A program made the translations under genes and the position numbers. This document shows positions 17,501-26,042 of a DNA stretch of 64,000 bases, piece by piece. This DNA comes from Janthinobacterium silvisoli. Its GTDB lineage: Bacteria; Pseudomonadota; Gammaproteobacteria; Burkholderiales; Burkholderiaceae_D. Every line of letters starts with the position of its first letter. Within the stretch, counting starts at the first letter, position 1. The notes below the pieces were generated by a model. The model saw nothing but the letters and a program-made list of their open reading frames with translations. It did not search any database and was not told the origin of the DNA. The stretch lies in contig NZ_JACHCL010000001.1 in the NCBI RefSeq assembly GCF_014200725.1, forward strand, positions 1,178,001 through 1,242,000, given 5' to 3'.

Positions 17501-20500
17501 CCGATATTCGTCACGCCGACGGTTTTGCCCGTACCGGCATTCTTGTCGGCAAAGCTGGCATTGCCAGACAGGGTCAAGGCATCGCCAGTGACACGGTCAT
17601 CGCCGATATTCACGCCAGCGCTGGTATTGCCATCATAGGTTTTGTTGATGCCGCTGAAACTCACATTCAGGGTACGCGCAGCGATATCGGCGGTAGTCAT
17701 ACCGCCATGGCTGCTCAATACATAGTTGCCCGAATCGGCACCGGTCACGCCGATATTCGTCACGCTGACGGTTTTTCCCGTACCGGCATTCTTGTCGCCA
17801 AATGCGGCATTGCCAGACAGGTTCAAGGAATCGCCCGCTACCCTGTCATCGCTGATCTGGACGCCAGCGCTGGTATTGCCATCATAAGTCTTGTTAATGC
17901 CGCTAAAACTCACGTTCAGGGTGCGTGCGGCGATATCGGCGGTAGTCATACCGCCATGGCTGCTCAACACATAGTTGCCAGCGTCTGCGCCCGTCACACC
18001 TACATCGCTCACGCTGACGGTTTTATTAGTGCCAGCGTTCTTGTCGCCAAATGCGGCATTACAAGACAGGTTCAAGGCATCGCCCGCTACCCTGTCATCG
18101 CCGATCTGGACGCCAGCGCTGGTATTGCCATCATAAGTCTTGTTGATGCCGCTAAAACTCACGTTCAGGGTGCGCGCAGCGATATCGGCCGTGGTGCTGC
18201 CGCCATGGCTGCTCAACACATAGTTACCCGCATCGGCACCACTCACGCCAACATTGCTCACGCTGACGGTTTTGCCCGTACCCGCATTCTTGTCAGCAAA
18301 GCTCGCATTACCGGACAGGTTCAAGGCATCGCCCGCTACCCTGTCATCGCCGATCTGGACGCCAGCGCTGGTGTTGCCATCATAGGTTTTGTTGATGCCG
18401 CTGAAGCTCAGGTTCAAGGTACGTGCCGCGATATCGGCCGTGGTGCTGCCACTATGGGTATTCAACACATAGTTGCCCGCGTCAGCGCCGACAACTTCGA
18501 CACCGCTCACACTGACGACCTTGTTGGTACCCGCATTCTTGTCAGCAAAGCTGGCATTGCCAGCTAGATTCAAGACATCGCCAGCGATACGATCATCGCC
18601 GATATTAACGCCGGCGCTGGTATTGCCATCATAGGTTTTGTTGATGCCGCTGAAGCTCAGGTTCAAGGTGCGTGCCGCGATATCGGCCGTGGTGCTGCCA
18701 CTATGGGTATTCAACACATAGTTGCCCGCGTCAGCGCCGGCAACTTCGACACCGCTCACACTGACGGTCTTGTTGGTACCCGCATTCTTGTCAGCAAAGC
18801 TCGCATTACCGGATAGGTTCAAGGCATCGCCCGCTACCCTGTCATCGCCGATATTGACGCCAGCGCTAGTATTGCCATCATAGGTTTTGTTGATGCCGCT
18901 GAAGCTCACGTTCAGGGTACGCGCGGCGATATCGGCCGTGGTGCTGCCACTATGGGTATTCAACACATAGTTGCCCGCATCGGCGCCACTCACGCCAACA
19001 TTGCTCACGCTGACGGTTTTGCCCGTACCCGCATTCTTGTCAGCAAAGCTGGCATTGCCAGATAGGTTCAAGGCATCGCCCGCTACCCTGTCATCGCCGA
19101 TATTGACGCCAGCGCTGGTATTGCCATCATAGGTCTTGTTGATGCCGCTAAAACTCACATTCAAGGTGCGCGCCACGATATCGGCCGTGGTGCTGCCACT
19201 ATGGCTGCTCAACACATAGTTACACGCATCGGTACCACTCACGCCAACATTGCTCACGCTGACAGTTTTGCCCGTACCCGCATTCTTTTCAGCAAAGCTC
19301 GCATTACCGGACAAGTTCAAGGCATCGCCCGCCACCCTGTCATCGCCGATATTGACGCCAGCGCTGGTATTGCCATCATAAGTCTTGTTGATGCCGCTGA
19401 AACTCACATTCAAGGTGCGTGCCGCGATATCGGCCGTGGTGCTGCCACTATGGCTGCTCAACACATAGTTACCCGCATCGGTACCACTCACGCCAACATT
19501 GCTCACGCTGACAGTTTTGCCCGTACCCGCATTCTTTTCAGCAAAGCTCGCATTACCGGACAGGTTCAAGACATCGCCCGCCACCCTGTCATCGCCGATA
19601 TTGACGCCAGCCGACGCCGTACCATCGTAAGTCTTGTTAATGCCGCTAAAACTCACATTCAAGGCGCGCGCAGCGATATCGGCCGTGGTGCTGCCACTGT
19701 AGGCAGCCAGCACATAATTGCCGCCATCAGTGCCGGACAGCGCGCCGCTGCCGCTGTAATTAATCGTCTTGCCATGGCCGGCGTTCTTGTCGCCGAAGCT
19801 GGCCTGTACATTCGCCAGGCTGACCTGGTCGTTGCCCAGCACGCCCGCAAGCGCGGCGTTGATGCCGGCACTATTGCTGCCGTCATACACCTTGTTGATG
19901 CCGCTGACAGTGCCCAGGTTCAAAGTCGCGCGGCTGATATCGGCACTCCCGCTGGCCGTGTCGGAGGCCAGCATGTAGTTGCCGGACGCATCACCAGACA
20001 AGCCGAGACCGCTGGCGTTGACGGTCTTGCCGCTGCCGGCATTCTTGTCGAGGAATTGCGCATTGCCGCTGGCATGAATGTCGTCGCCAGCGACCACATT
20101 ACTCAGTACATACGTGGCGCCGCCAAAAGCGCTAGTGCCGTCATAGACCTTGCTGCCGCCGACGGTCACACCGAGCATGCGCGGCGTGATCGACAAGGAA
20201 TTGGCGCCAATCAGACTGATGTCGTACTTGGTCGACCACAAGCCATCGAGCGCGTAGCTGCCGACATTGCGCGCCGATTGATAGCCCAGCGTGCCGTTGG
20301 CGCCGGTATCGCCGTCGAGCAGGCCGGTGTACACCAGCGTACCGTTAAAGATGGCGAACTGGCCATCATAGACTTTGCTGGTGGCGGCGCCCGACACATT
20401 CACTTCCAGCGGTTTCAGGAACGCTTTGAGCATCGGCGTCGTATGGCCGCTATAGATGCGCCACACGGCGGAATTACTGAAATTAAAACCATTGAAACTC

Positions 20501-23500
20501 GATTGCTGCTGCATATGTTCGGCGCTCAAACCGCTGGCGCCACCATTGTCAGTTTGCTGGCCGGAACTGTCGGTATTCCAGTAAGCGCCGCTGAGCGTGC
20601 CGCCCACATTGCTGCCGACCACGCCGCCTATCGCCGCCGTAAAGCCGCTGCCATTGACCGCGCCGCTGCTAAATACATTGCTGATGGTGCCGCTATTGCT
20701 ACCGGCCAAGCCGCCCAGGTTTTCATGCACCAGTGTCATGTCTGCACCACTCGCCATGCCGACCGCGCCGGTGGCATAGGCATCGCTGATGCTGCCACTA
20801 TTGCCACCGACCAGGCCACCCACGCTGCGCGAACCACTGACATTGCCGGTCGCATACGATTGCGTGATCGTTGCCTGGTTGCTGCCGACCAGGCCGCCGA
20901 CCAACTCACGTGCGCCATTGACGGCGCCGCTGGCGGTCGAGACGGTGATCAGGCCGCTGCCGGAATTGGTGCCGGCCAGTCCGCCGACCGCAGCGCCGCC
21001 GTCCGAGTTGACACCAGTGACACCGCCGCTGGCGCCGGAATTCTTGATCACACCGCTGTTGGCGCCCACCAGGCCGCCGACGGCATTGCTGCCAGTGACA
21101 CTCGCACTGCTGAACACATTATCAAGCGTGCCACCATCGTTCAAGCCAACCACGGCCCCCACATTGTAGCGGCCCGTGATACTGCCGCCTTGCAAGCTCA
21201 GGTTGCTGACATTGCCGTTCTTCAAGCGGGCAAACAGGCCTACGCCCGAGGTACCGGGCAGATTGGCGGTATTGACCATCAAGCCGCTGATCACATGGCC
21301 AGCGCCGTCAAACATGCCGGCATAGCCTGGCACGTCACCATTGGCGATGGAGGTAAAGCCGGCCCCCTGATTCCAGTTGGTGGTGCCGCTGGCATCGATA
21401 TTGGCGGCCAGCACATAGTTGTTTGACATGTCCAGGGTATTGATGCCCTGCAAGCCGTAGATATCGGCGATACGGTAAGGTGCCGCGCTACTGCCGTCGC
21501 CACCCTGGACGCGCAGGAAACTGCCGTTCTGCAAGTTAAAATCATGCGCATAAAACGCCGGCAGGCTGGCGCTGTTTTGTTGCCACGCGCCGCCATCGAG
21601 TGTAAATTGGCGGCCCACGTTGACGGTGCCATTCGCACTGATGTTACCAGCAACCATCAAATCCTTGGCCACGGTCAAGGGACCGCCTAGATTCATTGCG
21701 CCGCTGGTACGCAGTTCCAGCAAATTCAAGCTGCTCAAGCCGCTCAAATCCAGGCTACCCAGCAAATTCAAGGGACCGTTAAAGGTATGGCCGCCGACCG
21801 TGATATGGCCGGCGGCGATGGTTTTCAATTCGGTGTCGGTCAAGCCCAGGCTAGTCGAACTGTCGGCTGCGCCGCTGCCGATATCGATTTCGCCATCGGT
21901 ACGGCGCTCCAGCGTGACTTGCCCGCCAGACAGCGAAGCTGTGCTGCCACCCAGGCTCATCTTGTCGGCTTGCAGCATCAGATTATTCGCCTGCAGGCTG
22001 CCGCCACTATCAACGGTCAATGTGCCGCCCACGCCCGTTTTCAGTTGCAGATAACTGTCAGGCTGCAGCATCGTCAACTGGTTCGACACGGTGATATTGC
22101 CACCGCTTTCCAGGTTCAGATTCTTGATACCGGTACCAGTCGTGATTTGCGCCAGATTGATTGCCTGAGGCACAGAAATATTGCCGCTATTGCTGTTACC
22201 TATATTCAATGTACCGGCAGAAATCCGGTTCAATTGATCATTCTGCAAATACAAGGCATTGGCCGCAATGGCGCCGAGAGTAATCGGTCGAGCGTTACTC
22301 CAGGGAGCCAGGCGAACGCTGGCATGGCTACCCGCACCGCCAAAATTGATGTTGCCGGAAAAACTGATGTTATCGGCTTGCAAAGTCACTGTCTGGTTCG
22401 CCACGCCGCTGCCGATCAGTTGATCGCCAGCGCCAGTGAGCACGATGCCACCTCCCGCCGTGTTGGAGCTTAGCGACAGATTGCCACTTCCGACATTGAT
22501 GCTGCCAATGCCGTTACTAGCCACATTGGCGCCGGAAATTGTTACTGCGCCACCATTGGTAGTAATCGCAGCATTAAAAGTCACATTCGAACTATTCCCT
22601 GGGAGAGTACCGGACGCAGCATCATTGGCCGACAGCGTCACCGCACCGCCATTGGTCGTAATGGCCGCATTGACATTGATCGCCTCGCCCGCCTGCGCCG
22701 TCAAGCCGACGTTCGCCTGCGCGATATTGATGGCGCTGCTGAAGGTGATGCGGTGCAGCGCCTGCAAGGTGACATTACTGGTCGCATTGGAAATCAGGTC
22801 GGCGCCGATGGAAGTCGTGCCAGTGACCGGGGCGTCGCCAAACTGATCAACGTTGCCGAGCGCGCCGCCGCCACCGGCCACCACATCGATATCGTAAGGA
22901 TCGAGCAGCCAGTTGCCCTGTTTGCCGCGGCTGGAACGGGTATCGACGCGGATGCCGTCGACCGCCAGGTAATGGCCCGAGGTTTCCACAAAACCGCCAT
23001 CGCCGGACGCGGCCCCGCCGCGCGCCGAAATACTGCCGAATACACGCGCGGTCTGGTCGCCCCAGACGATCACCTTGCCGCCATTGCCGCTGTCGACCGC
23101 ATCGGCGGCCACCGTGGCATCGCTGCCAACGAACACCTGGCGCACATTGGGAATCGCGGCATTCTTACCCTGGTAATCGCCGCCCAGCAACACCGTGCCG
23201 CCGCCCTTGGCGCCGCTGGCGTCAACGCGCGCATTGCCGGTCAAGCCGACCTGGTCGCCCAGCACCGTGACCTGGCCGCCCGTGCCGGCGCTATTGCTGG
23301 CACTGGTCACGCTGCCCGCTTCCAGCAAGGCCTTGCCGCTCGCTTGCAGGACGATCTTGCCGTTTTCACCGACCACCGCGCTGTTCGCGTTCAGGCTGCC
23401 GCGCTGGTTGATCAGCGCGCCATACATGCCGATCTTGCCGCCCTGCGCAATCACCTGGCCCACGTTGAGCGCCTGGTCCGACGGCGCCGACACGACTACT

Positions 23501-24147
23501 TGCAAACCGGGGTTGGCGGCATCGGCCAGTTGCACGCTATGGCCAGCGGCCAGCACCACTTCGCCATTGGGTGCGGTAATGATGCCGCTATTGCTGACGT
23601 TCGGCGCGATCAGCAATACCTTGCCGCCGCTGTCCGCATTGATACTGCCCTGGTTGCTGACGGCGCCGGCGCTGCTGGCGCCGTTAAAATTCATTTTGCC
23701 GGCCAGGAAGTCCTGGTTCGACAATCCGAGGCTGGAGGCCACCAGGCCATTGACGTCGACCCGTGCATCGCGGCCAAACAGCACGCCGTTCGGATTGATC
23801 AGGAATACCTTGCCATTCGATTGCAGCGCACCGAGGATCTGGCTCGGGTCTTGCCCCGTGATGCGATTAAGCACGGCGCTATTCGCGTTTTGCTGGATAA
23901 AGCGCGTCAATTCTCCAGGGTTGATCGAAAAACTCTGCCAGTTGATGATGGTGTTGGGCGTGTTCGTAATCGAAAACACATTGCCTTGCTGATTGAACGT
24001 CGCTTGGCCACTGACGACTTGCGGCAAGGTCGGGTTCGCATAGGCCGCGCCGAAGCAGCTTGATATCAGCAGCGCCAGCGCGGTGCGGCGCAAGGGCGGC
24101 GTCAGGGCGGCTTGGCGGCTAGGCAGGATGGAATCGGTATTTTTCAT
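14554..24147 (-). CDS. Giant TpsA-type exoprotein (filamentous haemagglutinin-like adhesin)
   Basis: The 3197-residue protein is the exported partner of the adjacent TpsB. A signal peptide ends near AYA (residue 37). The TPS domain follows (TFNQQGNVFSITN, NWQSFSINPGE, and NPNGVLFG at the conserved NPNG motif), then a beta-helical body. Residues about 1030-1260 hold GLUG-like repeats (VGGLVG.NSG). YDG/MBG-type units follow, including thirteen 83-residue copies (residues 1492-2570), more degenerate units, and a second beta-helical part. The end is a Pro-rich linker and a lysine-rich tail ending MYCN. It is probably a surface fibre for adhesion or biofilm. It starts 15 bases after the tpsB stop. 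Confidence 0.92.
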   Translation of the reverse strand: MKNTDSILPSRQAALTPPLRRTALALLISSCFGAAYANPTLPQVVSGQATFNQQGNVFSITNTPNTIINWQSFSINPGELTRFIQQNANSAVLNRITGQDPSQILGALQSNGKVFLINPNGVLFGRDARVDVNGLVASSLGLSNQDFLAGKMNFNGASSAGAVSNQGSINADSGGKVLLIAPNVSNSGIITAPNGEVVLAAGHSVQLADAANPGLQVVVSAPSDQALNVGQVIAQGGKIGMYGALINQRGSLNANSAVVGENGKIVLQASGKALLEAGSVTSASNSAGTGGQVTVLGDQVGLTGNARVDASGAKGGGTVLLGGDYQGKNAAIPNVRQVFVGSDATVAADAVDSGNGGKVIVWGDQTARVFGSISARGGAASGDGGFVETSGHYLAVDGIRVDTRSSRGKQGNWLLDPYDIDVVAGGGGALGNVDQFGDAPVTGTTSIGADLISNATSNVTLQALHRITFSSAINIAQANVGLTAQAGEAINVNAAITTNGGAVTLSANDAASGTLPGNSSNVTFNAAITTNGGAVTISGANVASNGIGSINVGSGNLSLSSNTAGGGIVLTGAGDQLIGSGVANQTVTLQADNISFSGNINFGGAGSHASVRLAPWSNARPITLGAIAANALYLQNDQLNRISAGTLNIGNSNSGNISVPQAINLAQITTGTGIKNLNLESGGNITVSNQLTMLQPDSYLQLKTGVGGTLTVDSGGSLQANNLMLQADKMSLGGSTASLSGGQVTLERRTDGEIDIGSGAADSSTSLGLTDTELKTIAAGHITVGGHTFNGPLNLLGSLDLSGLSSLNLLELRTSGAMNLGGPLTVAKDLMVAGNISANGTVNVGRQFTLDGGAWQQNSASLPAFYAHDFNLQNGSFLRVQGGDGSSAAPYRIADIYGLQGINTLDMSNNYVLAANIDASGTTNWNQGAGFTSIANGDVPGYAGMFDGAGHVISGLMVNTANLPGTSGVGLFARLKNGNVSNLSLQGGSITGRYNVGAVVGLNDGGTLDNVFSSASVTGSNAVGGLVGANSGVIKNSGASGGVTGVNSDGGAAVGGLAGTNSGSGLITVSTASGAVNGARELVGGLVGSNQATITQSYATGNVSGSRSVGGLVGGNSGSISDAYATGAVGMASGADMTLVHENLGGLAGSNSGTISNVFSSGAVNGSGFTAAIGGVVGSNVGGTLSGAYWNTDSSGQQTDNGGASGLSAEHMQQQSSFNGFNFSNSAVWRIYSGHTTPMLKAFLKPLEVNVSGAATSKVYDGQFAIFNGTLVYTGLLDGDTGANGTLGYQSARNVGSYALDGLWSTKYDISLIGANSLSITPRMLGVTVGGSKVYDGTSAFGGATYVLSNVVAGDDIHASGNAQFLDKNAGSGKTVNASGLGLSGDASGNYMLASDTASGSADISRATLNLGTVSGINKVYDGSNSAGINAALAGVLGNDQVSLANVQASFGDKNAGHGKTINYSGSGALSGTDGGNYVLAAYSGSTTADIAARALNVSFSGINKTYDGTASAGVNIGDDRVAGDVLNLSGNASFAEKNAGTGKTVSVSNVGVSGTDAGNYVLSSHSGSTTADIAARTLNVSFSGINKTYDGNTSAGVNIGDDRVAGDALNLSGNASFAEKNAGTGKTVSVSNVGVSGTDACNYVLSSHSGSTTADIVARTLNVSFSGINKTYDGNTSAGVNIGDDRVAGDALNLSGNASFADKNAGTGKTVSVSNVGVSGADAGNYVLNTHSGSTTADIAARTLNVSFSGINKTYDGNTSAGVNIGDDRVAGDALNLSGNASFADKNAGTNKTVSVSGVEVAGADAGNYVLNTHSGSTTADIAARTLNLSFSGINKTYDGNTSAGVNIGDDRIAGDVLNLAGNASFADKNAGTNKVVSVSGVEVVGADAGNYVLNTHSGSTTADIAARTLNLSFSGINKTYDGNTSAGVQIGDDRVAGDALNLSGNASFADKNAGTGKTVSVSNVGVSGADAGNYVLSSHGGSTTADIAARTLNVSFSGINKTYDGNTSAGVQIGDDRVAGDALNLSCNAAFGDKNAGTNKTVSVSDVGVTGADAGNYVLSSHGGMTTADIAARTLNVSFSGINKTYDGNTSAGVQISDDRVAGDSLNLSGNAAFGDKNAGTGKTVSVTNIGVTGADSGNYVLSSHGGMTTADIAARTLNVSFSGINKTYDGNTSAGVNIGDDRVTGDALTLSGNASFADKNAGTGKTVGVTNIGVMGADAGNYVLSSHSGSTTADIAARTLNVSFSGINKTYDGTASAGVNIGDDRVTGDVLTLAGNAAFGDKNAGTGKTVGVTNVGVTGADAGNYVLSSHGGSTTADIAARTLNVSFSGINKTYDGTASAGVNIGDDRVAGDALTLSGNASFADKNAGTGKTVGVTNIGVTGADAGNYVLSSHSGSTTADIAARTLNVSFSGINKTYDGTASAGVNIGDDRVAGDVLTLSGNAAFGDKNAGTGKTVSVTNVGVTGADAGNYVLSGHSGSTTADIAARTLNVSFSGINKTYDGNTSAGVNIGDDRVAGDALNLSGNAAFGDKNAGTGKTVSVTNVGVAGADAGNYVLNTHGGSTTADIAVRALNLSATGVSKVYDGGTAASVVLGDDRIAGDVLGVTAGASFADKNVGANKAVSLTGVALSGQDAGNYLVVLPTGLLASITPAALNLTGLIAGNKVYDGTTNAAVSASLSGVLGQDLVSVAGGSGSFADKNAGADKLVTATGFRLAGADAGNYVLSTTGGITHATISQKLLSTWIGSGNGLWSDAANWDGGVVPEGANVLAVDFSHSNGIVTYNAAAGSTTLKNLNLATGLVLTGGSLSLGEGAQDRSVIGGSDGLNISGGNLQLNGSLSADRYGQSGGLLGGSGNLAIGNSFSQTAGAINLGGQLVINQASGDLRFASLAASDVRLSALNGAIRQTGAIVAASLSTQSSNGTVLDNAGNQVSNFTASNSGDGGIVLNNTSAPGTLTLGAISSGAGNIAIENTGGISAGNINGNGGNVALTSHSPVTLNGVVNGNDISITADTDVALADGARLNAAHNVSLTAGRDISFDGAATVASGGSFAASAGASVRFAGNASFTVPGASSMSVLAKAGNITGTSGVRINRQRSDVSLLAPGGTVSMPDAIFLPSTVPPVTVPPVIPPSVNTAINDALNIIKQGDHANTPLLPTVTSTAAPDKKKDDVKEVATSDQSTGNKFNDGTKKMYCN
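16438..19674 (-). repeat. Thirteen tandem 249-bp repeats inside tpsA
   Basis: The unit encodes 83 residues starting AARTLNVSFSGINKTYDG and ending SGSTTADI. Thirteen units follow without any length change (13 x 249 = 3237 bp), at residues 1492-2570. They differ only by point changes such as NTSAGV/TASAGV, NIGDD/QIGDD and NTHSG/SSHGG. More divergent copies flank them (residues about 1330-1491 and 2571-2740). Exact period and high identity point to recent expansion and homogenisation by recombination. Assembly from short reads would be unreliable here, so the copy number should be treated as provisional. Confidence 0.95.
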
Positions 24148-24162
24148 GAATTATTCTGGCTA

Positions 24163-25791
24163 CTAATAGGACAGGGCCAGCCTGAAATGCAGGCGGTTGC
24201 TGTCGTTCCGGCCGGTGTCACCGGCATTCAGTACGTGCGCGTAATCGATTTGCAGATTGGCATAACGGCTCAGCAGCAAGCGCGTCCCGATACCAAAACT
24301 GCCGATCGCATTGCCTTGCGCTTCGCCCGGCAAGCCATGATTGCGGTTCAGCCAGGCGCTGTCGTAAAACACCAGCCCGCGGCACTGAGACAGGGCCGTA
24401 TTGCTACACCAGCTGGGCGTGTAAATTTCCAGATTCAGGCTGGCGCCGGAGTCGCTCGATACCTGGCGCTCGTCGAAACCGCGTACCGACGCAGCACCGC
24501 CGGCGCCGAACTGTTCTCCAGGCACCAGCGCATCGGGCGTATATTGCGCATTGAAAATACTGCGCAACTGCCATTCATTCGATAGCACCTTGCCCCAGTT
24601 CATGCTCAGGCGTGCCGTGCTGTAGCTCGCCTTGGCGCCAGCCCGCGCCAGGTTGAAATCTGCCTGGGTGCCGTGGCGGCCACCGGGCAGGTTGCGCGAC
24701 AGGGTCAGCGCCAGGCTGGCTTCGCCATCCTCATGCGTCCAGGCGCCCACATAGGCCACGCTGAGTGGATGCACGGTCACGTCGCCGCCCAGTTCAAAGC
24801 CCAGCAATTGCACGCTATTCTGATACGCCTTGTAATCGATGCCATAGATCAGCTTGGGCTCATAATTGCCGGTTTTGGCGAAGTTCTGGTTGTAGCGCAG
24901 GCCGGCCATGGTGCCACGGCCACTGACCGCCAGGTCAAAAATACCGGCCGCCACGGTGCCCGAATCCACATTCGAATAACTGGCAAATGCATCGATCGAA
25001 TCACCGAGCGCATACAGCGGCACATGGTAGCCAAGACCATAAATGGCTACCTTGTCCGGCTTTTCCAGCGAAGTGGTGTATTGCAGGCTGGCGACATGGT
25101 CGCGGCCCCACAGATTGGCGTTTTGCAACACCACGCCGGCATGCGTCTTGCCAGTTTGCCCACTGCCCGTATTGTCCAGGTTCAGCATGGCTTTCCACGG
25201 ATTTTCATCGGCCACCGACACGGCCGCGTCGAGCTGGCCCTCAAGCTCGCTGGCAGCCAGCTTGACTTCCATCTTGCGGGCCGGATTCTCATTCGCCAAT
25301 TTCAGGCTTTTTCCCAATGCCGGCAAGTTCGGCGAATTGCCCACGCGCAGCGAGGGCAAGGCGTTCAGCACATTGGCCTCATCGACATGGCGGTTACCGG
25401 TGATCGTAATCTGGCCAATCGCCGTTTCCACCACGGTCAGTTGCACCACGCCCCGTTCAAGCTCCTGCTCCGGCAAGGTGACTTGCACCACCGTGTAGCC
25501 GCGTTCACGGTAAGCGTTTTCCAGCGCTTCGACGGCATGCTGAATGTCGCCAAAATCGCGCTGCGTACCGGTAAATGGCGTCAGCAAGGCGGACAGCAAT
25601 GCGGGCGACAGCAAGGTATTGCCCTGCACATCAAAACGGGCGATGTCGAAATGGGGAATGGCAATATCCGTCACGGGGGCAGGCAGCGCAGCCTCATTTT
25701 GCCCTGCAGCCGATGGGGCAATTGCGCAGGCAGCGCCCGCGACGAACAAAAGCGCCGAGCCCGCAAGCAGGTGCACCAAACGATAATTCAT
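24163..25791 (-). CDS. TpsB-type outer-membrane translocator (ShlB/FhaC family)
   Basis: The 542-residue protein has a signal peptide (to about residue 23), a POTRA domain (FDVQGNTLLSPALLSALL to ERGVVQLTVVE, residues about 53-122), a second POTRA (GQITITGNRHV onward) and a 16-strand barrel. The barrel carries the conserved VRGFDE motif (loop L6) and ends in LALSY, an aromatic C-terminal residue as required for barrel insertion. It secretes TpsA across the outer membrane by recognising its TPS domain. The next gene downstream is tpsA after 15 bases. No clear ribosome binding site precedes the ATG. Confidence 0.92.
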   Translation of the reverse strand: MNYRLVHLLAGSALLFVAGAACAIAPSAAGQNEAALPAPVTDIAIPHFDIARFDVQGNTLLSPALLSALLTPFTGTQRDFGDIQHAVEALENAYRERGYTVVQVTLPEQELERGVVQLTVVETAIGQITITGNRHVDEANVLNALPSLRVGNSPNLPALGKSLKLANENPARKMEVKLAASELEGQLDAAVSVADENPWKAMLNLDNTGSGQTGKTHAGVVLQNANLWGRDHVASLQYTTSLEKPDKVAIYGLGYHVPLYALGDSIDAFASYSNVDSGTVAAGIFDLAVSGRGTMAGLRYNQNFAKTGNYEPKLIYGIDYKAYQNSVQLLGFELGGDVTVHPLSVAYVGAWTHEDGEASLALTLSRNLPGGRHGTQADFNLARAGAKASYSTARLSMNWGKVLSNEWQLRSIFNAQYTPDALVPGEQFGAGGAASVRGFDERQVSSDSGASLNLEIYTPSWCSNTALSQCRGLVFYDSAWLNRNHGLPGEAQGNAIGSFGIGTRLLLSRYANLQIDYAHVLNAGDTGRNDSNRLHFRLALSY

Positions 25792-25814
25792 GAGTGAAGA
25801 TTTCTTGTAGTTGC

Positions 25815-25855
25815 ATGAGCACGACGCTGGCCAGGCGCAACACCGTTGTGCTCAT
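25815..25855 (-). promoter_or_regulatory. Inverted repeat in the tpsB leader region
   Basis: ATGAGCACGAC (25815-25825) is nearly the reverse complement of GTTGTGCTCAT (25845-25855); the single mismatch would be a G-U pair in RNA. It lies 24 bases upstream of the tpsB ATG in the 251-bp gap behind the cyclase gene. It could be an operator or an mRNA hairpin that affects tpsB translation. I see no certain promoter in the rest of the gap. Confidence 0.4.
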
Positions 25856-26042
25856 CAATTGATTGAATGCAAAGTTTAGACGGGTTTTCGTTTCCAGTCA
25901 GAACTTTCTACTATTGGAACAGCGATTTCCGCCATCACCGTGCGAATCTGCGTCCAAGTCCCTGAAAAAGCAGCTTTTTTCACAACAACAGTAGCGGACA
26001 GGCCAGCATGCCGGGCCAGCATTTTACCTCTTTATGCGCCAC

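Noticed and set aside
16711-18567. Long open frame on the plus strand opposite the tpsA repeats (618 codons)
   Set aside because: It is an antisense shadow: the 249-bp period is divisible by three and GC-rich codons leave the opposite frame open. The protein is only a repeated string without any known fold.
16438-19674. CRISPR array or tandem satellite DNA
   Set aside because: The repeats are contiguous, in frame and coding for 83 residues each; there are no spacers.
19201-21426. Second long plus-strand open frame opposite tpsA (741 codons)
   Set aside because: Same reason; it crosses repeat and non-repeat parts, has no ribosome binding site and mirrors tpsA codon structure.
22753-24063. 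Plus-strand open frame of 436 codons opposite the TPS domain
   Set aside because: The minus-strand frame encodes an unmistakable TPS domain with NPNG motif, so this is a shadow.
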